Notes under the pieces: model-generated
What the model saw: only the letters and a program-made list of their open reading frames with translations
Databases searched by the model: none
Told to the model about the DNA's origin: nothing
In this document: positions 1 through 5,404 of the stretch, in pieces
How the letters are laid out: each line of letters starts with the position of its first letter
How positions within the stretch are numbered: position 1 is the stretch's first letter
Translations under genes and position numbers: made by a program
NCBI GenBank assembly: GCA_015234495.1
Contig: JADGMZ010000058.1
Location: 1 to 6,704 of the forward strand
Direction: 5' to 3'
DNA: 6,704 nucleotides
From: Brevundimonas sp.
GTDB taxonomy: Bacteria > Pseudomonadota > Alphaproteobacteria > Caulobacterales > Caulobacteraceae

Positions 1-5
1 GGCAT
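1..5 (-). CDS. Possible start of the next gene, cut by the window edge
   Basis: An ATG (bases 5 to 3) overlaps the pgl stop codon by one base, in the arrangement TGATG. Only five bases are visible, so nothing can be said about the product from sequence. In Caulobacter the gene after zwf-pgl is edd (6-phosphogluconate dehydratase), which makes edd the natural guess, but this is context only. Confidence 0.3.
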
Positions 6-712
6 CAGGCGGCCTCCGTCCAGAGGACTTCCAGCGGGACGTCGTTGGCGATCAGGGCGGCGATCGGCTGGGTGTTCGGGTCGCCGGCGGCCTCCCTTTC
101 GAAGACGTCGCGCTTCCTCGCCCCGGTCAGGGCGAGGACGACGCGGCGGGCGCCGGCCAGATACGGCAGGTTGATCGAGAGACGCTCGAGCGAGGGCGCC
201 ATGCCGTCGCGGCCGGCGGCGACGCCGAACACGGTGGGGCGCAGCGCCGGGCTGAGCAGCGACTTGAGGGCGGGATTTCCGGGGAACATGGAGCAGATAT
301 GGCCATCCTCGCCCATGCCGAGAAGGACTGCGTCGATGCGCCCGCCTTCGGCGGCGAGGGCGTGGGCGGCGAGGGCGGCGGCGCGATCGACGGTGACCTG
401 CGGGCTGTACAGCGGAATGAAGCGGGCGGCCGACGCCGGGCCGGTCAGCAGGGTCCGCTTCAGCAGGGCGGCGTTGGACTCGCTCGAGGTCTCCGGCACG
501 TAGCGCTCGTCGATCAGGGTGACGACCAGGCGGGCCCAGTCGAGCGGGGCCTCGGCGAGACGGGCGTAGATCGGCGACGGGGTGGAGCCGCCGGAGCCGG
601 CGAAGACCGCCTTGCCGTCCTCGGCCAGGGCGGCGGAGAGGGTGTCGGCCAGGCGGACGGCGCAGGCGGCGGCCCAGGCGGTGCGGTCGGCGAAGGTCCG
701 GATCTCAACCAT
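5..712 (-). CDS. pgl: 6-phosphogluconolactonase (DevB/Pgl type)
   Basis: This 235-residue cytosolic enzyme hydrolyses 6-phosphoglucono-1,5-lactone, the Zwf product, to 6-phosphogluconate. Its length is normal for the DevB/Pgl family. Visible family motifs in order: the phosphate-loop GGSTP (residues 41-45), DERYVP with the following SESN (68-80), GMGEDGH (132-138, active-site region), the RLSINLPYL segment with Arg177, and TGARK ending in Lys200. The loop after GMGEDGH reads ICSMFPG where many homologues have TASLFPG, a mild variation. The ATG at 712 lies inside the end of zwf, overlapping it by 8 bases in another frame, so the two are translationally linked; the Shine-Dalgarno sequence there is weak. 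The stop overlaps a further ATG at the window edge. Identity is firm. Confidence 0.95.
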   Translation of the reverse strand: MVEIRTFADRTAWAAACAVRLADTLSAALAEDGKAVFAGSGGSTPSPIYARLAEAPLDWARLVVTLIDERYVPETSSESNAALLKRTLLTGPASAARFIPLYSPQVTVDRAAALAAHALAAEGGRIDAVLLGMGEDGHICSMFPGNPALKSLLSPALRPTVFGVAAGRDGMAPSLERLSINLPYLAGARRVVLALTGARKRDVFEREAAGDPNTQPIAALIANDVPLEVLWTEAA

Positions 713-2165
713 GGCCGGTGTTCCATTCGCGGCCGGTGCGTTCGAGGAGCAGGTCGGCCTCTTCCGGGCCCCAGGTTCCGGCGGCGTATTCCTTCGGCCT
801 GAAGGCGGCGCCCTGCCAGGCCTCGGAGACCTCGTCGACCCATTTCCAGGCCTGTTCGGCCTCGTCGCGGCGAACGAACAGGGTGGAGTCGCCGGCGAGG
901 GCGTCGAGCAGCAAGCGCTCGTAGGCGATGCGGCGGCGCGGCGGCCGGTCGTCGCGGTCGTTCTGGCCCCAGGACAGGGACATGCGGATCGGCTGCAGTT
1001 GCATGCGCTGGTCGAGACCCGGCTTCTTGTTCATCACCGAGAGGGAAATGTCCTCCTCGGGCTGGAGTTCGATGACCAGACGATTGGCCTCGATGTGGCC
1101 GCGCTCGCCCCGGTCGAAGATCGAGTGCGGCACCGGCTTGAACTGGATGACGATCTCGGTGCGCTTCTCGGGCAGGCGCTTGCCGGTGCGCATGAAGAAG
1201 GGCACGCCGGCCCAGCGCCAATTGTCGATGTCGGCGCGGACGGCGACGAAGGTTTCGGTGTCCGAGTCCTCGCCGCGTTCGTCGTCATAGCCCTTGACGG
1301 CCTCGCCCTCGACGGTCCCGGCGACGTACTGGCCGCGGACGGTGACGCGTTCGGCGTCCTCCGGCGTGATCGGTCGCAGGGAGCGCAGAACCTTGACCTT
1401 CTCGTTGCGGACCGAGTCCGGGTCGAGGTCAGAGGGCGGCTCCATGGCCACAAGGCAGAGCAGCTGGAGCATGTGGTTCTGGAGCATATCCCGGAGGGCT
1501 CCGTACTCGTCATAGTACGGCCAGCGGTCGCCGACGCCGACGGTTTCGCCGACCGTGATCTGGACGTGGTCGATCGAGAGGTTGTTCCACAGCGGCTCGA
1601 AGATGGTGTTGCCGAAGCGCAGGGCGATCAGGTTCTGGACCGTCTCCTTGCCGAGGTAGTGGTCGATGCGGAAGACCTGGTGCTCGGCGAAGGCGTCGGC
1701 GACAGCATCATCGATGGCGCGGAAGGTCTCGAGGTCGCGCCCGACCGGCTTTTCCAGCACGACGCGGTCTTCCGGCTCCGCCAGGCCGGCGGCGCGCATG
1801 GCGGTGACGATGCGAGCGTAGAGCGACGGCGAGACGGCGAGGAAGCTGGTGCAGGCGCCGTCGCCCACCTTGTCCTTGAGCGGCTTGAGGCTCTCGGCCG
1901 AGGTCGCGTCGACGGCGAGATAATCGAGTCGGGACGCGAGCCGGGTCCAGGCCTCGTCGGACCAGGCCTCGTCGGCGCGGGCCTTGCCCTCGACCGACTG
2001 GCGGACCTTGGCGACATAGTCGTCGCGGCTCTCATCGGAGCGGGCGGCGCCGATGATCTTGAGGCCGTCGGGCAGCAGGCCGTCGTGCTCGAGGAAGTAG
2101 AGCGAGGGCAGGAGCATCCGCATGGCCAGATCGCCGCCGCCTCCGAACAGCACCAGGGCCGCCAT
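705..2165 (-). CDS. zwf: Glucose-6-phosphate 1-dehydrogenase
   Basis: This 486-residue cytosolic enzyme oxidises glucose 6-phosphate to 6-phosphogluconolactone with reduction of NAD(P)+. Visible motifs: N-terminal dinucleotide-binding LFGGGGDLAMRMLLPSLY (6-23), EKPVGRD (138-144), the active-site signature RIDHYLGKE (166-174), QNHMLQ with the probable catalytic base His231, and FFMRTGKRL (323-331) for substrate and cofactor. Length is normal and the frame is intact. The first glycine loop lacks the usual lysines: GDLAKRK of well-studied enzymes is GDLAMRM here. The ATG at 2165 puts the glycine loop at residue 8, as expected for this family, and follows a good GAGGAGAG ribosome site. It starts 15 bases after hisIE and overlaps pgl by 8 bases, so it is probably read from the his transcript as well as any promoter inside hisIE. 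Coenzyme preference cannot be read with confidence. Confidence 0.97.
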   Translation of the reverse strand: MAALVLFGGGGDLAMRMLLPSLYFLEHDGLLPDGLKIIGAARSDESRDDYVAKVRQSVEGKARADEAWSDEAWTRLASRLDYLAVDATSAESLKPLKDKVGDGACTSFLAVSPSLYARIVTAMRAAGLAEPEDRVVLEKPVGRDLETFRAIDDAVADAFAEHQVFRIDHYLGKETVQNLIALRFGNTIFEPLWNNLSIDHVQITVGETVGVGDRWPYYDEYGALRDMLQNHMLQLLCLVAMEPPSDLDPDSVRNEKVKVLRSLRPITPEDAERVTVRGQYVAGTVEGEAVKGYDDERGEDSDTETFVAVRADIDNWRWAGVPFFMRTGKRLPEKRTEIVIQFKPVPHSIFDRGERGHIEANRLVIELQPEEDISLSVMNKKPGLDQRMQLQPIRMSLSWGQNDRDDRPPRRRIAYERLLLDALAGDSTLFVRRDEAEQAWKWVDEVSEAWQGAAFRPKEYAAGTWGPEEADLLLERTGREWNTGHG

Positions 2166-2168
2166 GCG

Positions 2169-2176
2169 CTCTCCTC
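2169..2176 (-). promoter_or_regulatory. Ribosome binding site of zwf
   Basis: On the minus strand this reads GAGGAGAG, ending three bases before the zwf ATG; its AGGAG core is five bases from the start codon. It sits in the 15-base gap after the hisIE stop, leaving no room for a terminator or a conventional promoter between the two genes. Confidence 0.8.
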
Positions 2177-2180
2177 AGGT

Positions 2181-2819
2181 TCAGGTCCCAGCTTGACCGG
2201 GGTTTGGTCTGGCCGCTTCCGCCCGCTGAGCCAAGACGTCGAGGACGTCCTGAAACACCATGTGACGGGCGCGGAGCAGCACCAGCAGATGATAGATCAA
2301 ATCCGCGGCCTCGGAGGCGAGTTCCGAATCCGGGCCGGCGGCGCCGGCGAGCGCGGTCTCGACGCCCTCCTCGCCGACCTTCTGGGCGGCGCGTTTGGGG
2401 CCCTCGGCGAGCAGGCGGGCGGTCCAGCTTTCGGCCGGATCGGCGGCGGCGCGGGCGGCGATGGTCTGCTCCAGCCGGGCGAGGCGGCCGAAGCCGGGGG
2501 CGTCCGCGTCGCCGAAGCAGCTGGGGCGGTTCAGGTGGCAGGCGTTGCCGACCGGCCGGACCCTGAGCAGCAGGGCGTCGCCGTCGCAGTCGGGGGTGAG
2601 CGAGACGACGTGCAGGCGGTCGCCCGAGGTCTCGCCCTTGCGCCAGCGACCGCCGCGCGAGCGCGAGAAGAAGGTCGCCTCGCCGCTGGCCAGGGTCTCG
2701 TCGAGGGCGGCGCGGTCCATCCAGGCCAGGATCAGCACCTGCAGGGTGTGGGCGTCCTGGACGACGACGGGGACCAGGCCGTCGCCCTTGTCGAAGTCGA
2801 GTTGATCAGGATCCAGCAT
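2181..2819 (-). CDS. hisIE: Bifunctional phosphoribosyl-AMP cyclohydrolase / phosphoribosyl-ATP pyrophosphohydrolase
   Basis: This 212-residue fusion carries out the second and third steps of histidine synthesis. The C-terminal HisE domain turns phosphoribosyl-ATP into phosphoribosyl-AMP, and the N-terminal HisI domain opens the adenine ring to give ProFAR for HisA. HisI spans about residues 1-105, with FFSRSR, KGETSG (61-66), DCDGD (77-81), GNACH (91-95) and SCF (100-102), which include the Zn/Mg ligands Asp77, Cys78, Asp79, Cys94 and Cys101. HisE spans about 113-200, with [12 protein letters not shown] (147-158) and [13 protein letters not shown] (170-182). Length and layout match the enterobacterial fused enzyme (about 200 residues). 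Most alphaproteobacteria carry separate hisI and hisE, so the fusion is notable here. The ATG at 2819 follows GGAGATAGAG, whose first bases belong to the adjoining repeat. The gap to hisF holds a repeat pair. Confidence 0.96.
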   Translation of the reverse strand: MLDPDQLDFDKGDGLVPVVVQDAHTLQVLILAWMDRAALDETLASGEATFFSRSRGGRWRKGETSGDRLHVVSLTPDCDGDALLLRVRPVGNACHLNRPSCFGDADAPGFGRLARLEQTIAARAAADPAESWTARLLAEGPKRAAQKVGEEGVETALAGAAGPDSELASEAADLIYHLLVLLRARHMVFQDVLDVLAQRAEAARPNPGQAGT

Positions 2820-2825
2820 CTCTAT

Positions 2826-2829
2826 CTCC
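2826..2829 (-). promoter_or_regulatory. Ribosome binding site of hisIE at the edge of a repeat
   Basis: Minus-strand GGAG lies six bases before the hisIE ATG. Its first two bases (2828-2829) are also the last bases of the 28-base repeat arm next to the gene. If the two arms of that repeat pair in the mRNA, the ribosome site sits at the foot of the stem, so hisIE translation could depend on that fold. That consequence is inference. Confidence 0.6.
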
Positions 2830-2961
2830 GCTCATCCCGGCGGAAGCCGGGACCCCGCGCTTTGGGTGATGGACTGGTTGGGCGCGCGTTCGGTTGGTTG
2901 TCCTGACGCATCGGCGTCAGGCAGGACAGGACTGGGTCCCGGCTTTCGCCGGGATGAGCGG
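2828..2961. repeat. Convergent palindromic repeat pair (REPIN-like, TCCCGGC family)
   Basis: It fills most of the 151-base gap between hisF and hisIE. The arms at 2828-2855 and 2934-2961 are inverted copies matching at 27 of 28 bases. Each has its own hairpin: TCCCGGC/GCCGGGA with a four-base loop (stems at 2835-2841 with 2846-2852, and 2937-2943 with 2948-2954). A third, unrelated hairpin lies between them: CCTGACGC (2902-2909), loop ATCG, GCGTCAGG (2914-2921). The transcript could fold either into three small hairpins or one long stem of about 27 pairs. There is no T-run, so it is not a standard terminator. This TCCCGGCGAAAGCCGGGA element is known as a dispersed repeat in many GC-rich Proteobacteria. 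It encodes no credible protein. Confidence 0.85.
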
Positions 2962-2970
2962 AATTGAAAC

Positions 2971-3738
2971 TCACGGCCTGACCTCAACGCCTGAAGTCGC
3001 GAGAAGCGCTTTCAAGTCGGGGATGGTCAGCGCGCCGGTGTGGAAGACGCTGGCGGCGAGGGCGCCGGAGACGCCCGCCTGCTGAAAGACATCGACGAAG
3101 TGCGCGGCCTCGCCGGCGCCGCCCGAGGCGACCAGCGGGATGGTGAGCCGGGCGCGGGCGGCCGTCAGCTGTTCGATGTCGTAGCCGCGGCGGACGCCGT
3201 CCTCGTCCATGCAGTTGAGCACGATCTCGCCGGCGCCGAGGCCTTGCGCCTCGACGATCCAGTCGAGGGTGCGGCGGCCGGCGCCGCGGCTGGCGGCAGG
3301 GTCGCCGGTGTACTGGTGGACGAACCAGTCGTCGCCGGCGCGCTTCGAATCGACCCCGACGACGACGCACTGACCGCCGAAGCGGGCGGTGAGGTCGGCG
3401 ATCAGGTCGGGGCGTTCGAGGGCGGGGGAGTTGAGCGACACCTTGTCGGCGCCGTGGTCGAGACAGCGGCCGGCCTGTTCGACCGAACGGATGCCGCCGG
3501 CGACGGTGAAGGGGATGTCCAGCAGGCGGGCGATGTCGCGCACCCAGCCGTAGTCGAGGGTGCGGCCCTGCGGGCTGGCGGTGATGTCATAGAAGACCAG
3601 TTCGTCGGCGCCCTGGTCGCGATAGCGGGCGGCGAGGTCGGCGGCGTCGCCCATGTCGACGTGGCCTTGGAATCGGACGCCCTTGACCACCCGTCCATCG
3701 CGGACGTCGAGGCAGGGAATGATGCGGCGGGCGGTCAT
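2971..3738 (-). CDS. hisF: Imidazole glycerol phosphate synthase, cyclase subunit
   Basis: This 255-residue (beta-alpha)8 barrel joins ammonia from HisH to PRFAR and splits it into imidazoleglycerol phosphate (for HisB) and AICAR (recycled to purines). The two catalytic aspartates are in place: Asp11 in [10 protein letters not shown] and Asp130 in VVVGVDS. Phosphate-site segments are VAGGIRS (79-85), SLNSPAL (101-107) and ASGGAGE (204-210), with LAASVFH (227-233) near the end. The wording [32 protein letters not shown] and the VEVRP tail follows the enteric/xanthomonad type rather than the usual alphaproteobacterial one. The ATG at 3738 overlaps the hisA stop as ATGA, giving translational coupling. 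The open frame continues to 4002, but that extension is Arg/Pro-rich and lies antisense-free inside hisA in another frame, so the shorter start is right. Frame is intact. Confidence 0.97.
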   Translation of the reverse strand: MTARRIIPCLDVRDGRVVKGVRFQGHVDMGDAADLAARYRDQGADELVFYDITASPQGRTLDYGWVRDIARLLDIPFTVAGGIRSVEQAGRCLDHGADKVSLNSPALERPDLIADLTARFGGQCVVVGVDSKRAGDDWFVHQYTGDPAASRGAGRRTLDWIVEAQGLGAGEIVLNCMDEDGVRRGYDIEQLTAARARLTIPLVASGGAGEAAHFVDVFQQAGVSGALAASVFHTGALTIPDLKALLATSGVEVRP

Positions 3739-4460
3739 GCCGCCAGGGCCTGTTCGACGGTGAAACGACCCTCGTAGAGGGCGCGGCCGACGATGGCCCC
3801 GGCGCACCCGGCCGCCCGTGCCGCCGCCAGGTCTCCGAGCGCGGCCACGCCGCCGGAAGCCTGGACCTGCAGGTCGGGTCGGCGGCGAACGATCTCGCCC
3901 AGCAGGTCGAGATTGGGTCCGGTCAGGGCGCCGTCGCGGCCGACGTCGGTGACCAGCAGGTGGCGGGCGGTTCCGGGCGGATAGCGATCGAGCGCGGCCC
4001 ACAGATCGACGGCGGCGGCTTCTGTCCAGCCCTTGAGCGCGGGGACCCAGCGGTCGCCGTCGTCCTTGACGTCGAGGGCGAGGGTCAGGCGGTCGGGCCC
4101 GAAGCGCTCAAGCCAGGCGGCGACCTCGTCCGGGGCGGAGACGGCGAGAGAGCCGACCACCACCCGGGCCACGCCGGCGTCGAGCAGGCGCTGGACGTCG
4201 TCGGCCGAGCGCACGCCGCCGCCGGACTGGATGCGCAGGTCGACGGCGCGGGCGAGCCCTCCGATCAGCGGGTGCTGGACCGCGCGGCCGGCCTCGGCCC
4301 CGTCGAGATCGACGATGTGGACCCACTCGGCCCCCGCCGCCGCGAAGGCGGCGAGGCGGGCGGCGGGGTTTTCGTCATAGCGGGTCACGGCGTCGAAGCG
4401 GCCGTGCATCAACCGCACGCAAATTCCCTGACGGAGGTCGATGGCGGGGTAGACGATCAT
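3735..4460 (-). CDS. hisA: ProFAR isomerase, HisA
   Basis: This 241-residue (beta-alpha)8 barrel catalyses the Amadori rearrangement of ProFAR, made by HisIE, to PRFAR, the substrate of HisF-HisH. Catalytic aspartates are Asp8 in PAIDLRQG and Asp130 in [20 protein letters not shown] (171-183) holds the second-half phosphate and substrate loop. Other hallmarks are VDLDGA (50-55), SGGGVRS (79-85), VVVGS (100-104), QASGGV (200-205) and [12 protein letters not shown] (223-234). The last segment resembles the E. coli ending (VGRALLEGKFTV) closely. Length is normal. The ATG at 4460 has a GGGGGAG ribosome site six bases upstream, and the ATG overlaps the stop of a small repeat-derived ORF by ATGA. 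At the other end it overlaps hisF in the same way. Confidence 0.97.
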   Translation of the reverse strand: MIVYPAIDLRQGICVRLMHGRFDAVTRYDENPAARLAAFAAAGAEWVHIVDLDGAEAGRAVQHPLIGGLARAVDLRIQSGGGVRSADDVQRLLDAGVARVVVGSLAVSAPDEVAAWLERFGPDRLTLALDVKDDGDRWVPALKGWTEAAAVDLWAALDRYPPGTARHLLVTDVGRDGALTGPNLDLLGEIVRRRPDLQVQASGGVAALGDLAAARAAGCAGAIVGRALYEGRFTVEQALAA

Positions 4461-4466
4461 GCGCCA

Positions 4467-4473
4467 CTCCCCC
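4467..4473 (-). promoter_or_regulatory. Ribosome binding site of hisA
   Basis: Minus-strand GGGGGAG with six bases to the ATG at 4460. It lies just outside the repeat arm that begins at 4478, so hisA can be initiated on its own as well as through coupling. It supports the ATG at 4460 as the start. Confidence 0.7.
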
Positions 4474-4477
4474 GTAC

Positions 4478-4609
4478 GTCATCCTCGGGATTGACCCGAG
4501 GATCAGACTGTCCGGGGACAGGCGTCGGGAGAAGGGCGCCGTTCGCGGGCCACTTGCTGACGCCCAGCCGGGCCTCGCCTCTGACCCTCGGGTCAAGCCC
4601 GAGGGTGAC
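4478..4609. repeat. Convergent palindromic repeat pair (REPIN-like, CCTCGGG family)
   Basis: It occupies the 166-base hisH-hisA gap. Arms at 4478-4507 and 4580-4609 are inverted copies, identical at 27 of 30 bases. Each forms a perfect nine-base stem with a five-base loop: ATCCTCGGG/CCCGAGGAT (4481-4489 with 4495-4503) and ACCCTCGGG/CCCGAGGGT (4584-4592 with 4598-4606). In each stem both sides have changed together relative to the other arm (A-T versus G-C pair), which suggests that pairing is kept. This element type is dispersed in many alphaproteobacteria, where its shadow translation (DPRVKPEDD-like) often appears in false ORFs. There is no T-run, so it is not a typical terminator. Confidence 0.85.
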
Positions 4610-4626
4610 GGGGGGAGAGAGGGAGG

Positions 4627-5223
4627 TCATGCCGGAAGGTCCAGGAAGTTGCGCAGGATGCGGGCGCCGACGCCGGCCGAGCGCTCGGGATGGAACTGGC
4701 AGCCCCAGCGGTTGGCGCTGCGGACTACGGCGGGCACGGGGCCGCCGTAGTCGGCGCGGGCGAGGGTGGCGGGGCCGTCGGGACAGACGTAGCCGTGGAC
4801 GAAGTAGGCCCAGTCGCCGTCTTCGACGCCTTCGAGCAGAGGGTCGGGGCGGACGGGCGACAGGCGCGACCAGCCCATGTGCGGCACGGGGCGGTCGGCG
4901 GCGGGGTCGAGACGGCGCACCCTGCCGGGGATCAGGCCGAGCAGGTCGGCGTCGCCCTCCTCGCTGGCCTCGAACAGCAGCTGCTGGCCGAGGCAGACGC
5001 CGAGCAGAGGGCGGCGGAAGGCGCGGATCGGCTCGACGAGGCCGAGCTCGTGCAGGCGGGCCATGGCGTAGCCGGCGGCGCCCACCCCGGGCAGGATCAG
5101 GCGGTCGGCCGCAGCGACCTCGGCCGGGGCGGTGGTCAGGCGGACGCTCGCGCCGAGACGTTCCAGGGCGAACTGCACCGAGGCGACGTTGCCGGCGCCG
5201 TAGGAGACGAGGGTGACCGTCAT
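4627..5223 (-). CDS. hisH: Imidazole glycerol phosphate synthase, glutamine amidotransferase subunit
   Basis: This 198-residue class I glutamine amidotransferase hydrolyses glutamine and passes ammonia through HisF to PRFAR. The catalytic triad is visible: Cys77 in GVCLGQQ, His178 and Glu180 in QFHPERS. The oxyanion strand PGVG is at 45-48, and PHMGW (114-118) and YFVHGY (140-145) are the usual HisH interface and glutamine-site segments. Length matches the family. The chosen ATG at 5223 gives the canonical MTVTLVSYGAGN N-terminus. The frame is open up to 5574, but that upstream part translates repeat and hisB sequence. The start overlaps the stop of a small repeat-derived ORF (ATGA), and its ribosome site lies in a repeat hairpin. 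In many operons hisH follows hisB directly; here 181 bases intervene. Confidence 0.96.
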   Translation of the reverse strand: MTVTLVSYGAGNVASVQFALERLGASVRLTTAPAEVAAADRLILPGVGAAGYAMARLHELGLVEPIRAFRRPLLGVCLGQQLLFEASEEGDADLLGLIPGRVRRLDPAADRPVPHMGWSRLSPVRPDPLLEGVEDGDWAYFVHGYVCPDGPATLARADYGGPVPAVVRSANRWGCQFHPERSAGVGARILRNFLDLPA

Positions 5224-5250
5224 CTCCCCTTCCCCTCGAGGGGGAAGGGG
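5224..5250 (-). promoter_or_regulatory. Hairpin carrying the hisH ribosome binding site
   Basis: Two bases upstream of the hisH ATG, the minus strand has the 3' arm GGGGAAGGGG (5226-5235) of a strong stem. It pairs with CCCCTTCCCC(C) at 5240-5250 around a TCGA centre, with one extra C. The only Shine-Dalgarno candidate for hisH (AAGGGG within this arm) would therefore be hidden in the folded mRNA unless ribosomes read through from upstream. The stem and the position are seen; the regulatory effect is inferred. Confidence 0.55.
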
Positions 5251-5386
5251 CCGGGGGATGGGGTGCGGGCACGGCGGATCAGGAAATGGCGCGTGAGGTG
5301 CCGGCCCGTGTTCGACGGAGCCCATCGCAGGCTTATCGGCGACAGCCTGCCACCACCCCACCCAACCCTCCCCCTCGAGGGGAGGG
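5226..5386. repeat. Convergent palindromic repeat pair (REPIN-like, CCCC-TCGA-GGGG family)
   Basis: It lies in the 181-base hisB-hisH gap. The first palindrome is at 5226-5250 (CCCCTTCCCC, TCGA, GGGGGAAGGGG) and the second at 5366-5386 (CCCTCCCCC, TCGA, GGGGAGGG). Each is followed, pointing inward, by a G/T-rich tail (about 5251-5268 on plus; about 5351-5365 read on minus), so they are oppositely oriented members of one family. They are more diverged from each other than the pairs in the other two gaps. The layout of palindrome plus tail resembles REP elements mobilised by RAYT transposases; no transposase is in the window. Confidence 0.75.
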
Positions 5387-5404
5387 CTTTGAGTGCGCTT
5401 GTCA

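Larger units (their letters stand above)
4457..4630 (-). other. 57-residue repeat-derived ORF bridging hisH and hisA
   Basis: An ATG at 4630 overlaps the hisH stop (ATGA at 4627-4630). The frame stays open for 57 codons through both repeat arms and ends on the TGA of the ATGA at hisA's start (4457-4460). The peptide contains the recurrent repeat translations TLGLDPRVRG and SDPRVNPEDD and has no domain. There is no clear ribosome site before its ATG. It is unlikely to be a functional protein. If translated, it would carry ribosomes terminating on hisH to the hisA start, so its role may be as a moving coupling device. Confidence 0.3.

Noticed and set aside
582..2906. Very long plus-strand ORF (774 codons) opposite zwf and hisIE
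   Set aside because: It lies entirely antisense to two certain genes. GC-rich codon use on the minus strand keeps the opposite frame open, and its translation is low-complexity Gly/Ala/Val/Asp with no recognisable domain.
2894..3085. Plus-strand 63-residue ORF containing WVPAFAGMSG
   Set aside because: That phrase is the usual translation of the TCCCGGC repeat, and the rest is antisense to hisF.
3739..4002. N-terminal extension of hisF to an upstream start
   Set aside because: The extension is Arg/Pro-rich, lies inside hisA in another frame and precedes the canonical [12 protein letters not shown] start, which has the ATGA overlap.
3960..5216. Plus-strand ORF of 418 codons opposite hisA and hisH
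   Set aside because: It is a shadow frame; the second half is Arg/Gly-rich and it crosses a repeat gap (SSSGLTRGSD, a repeat translation).
2828..5386. Intergenic hairpins as rho-independent terminators
   Set aside because: None is followed by a T-run on the minus strand, and essential his genes lie downstream in the same operon.
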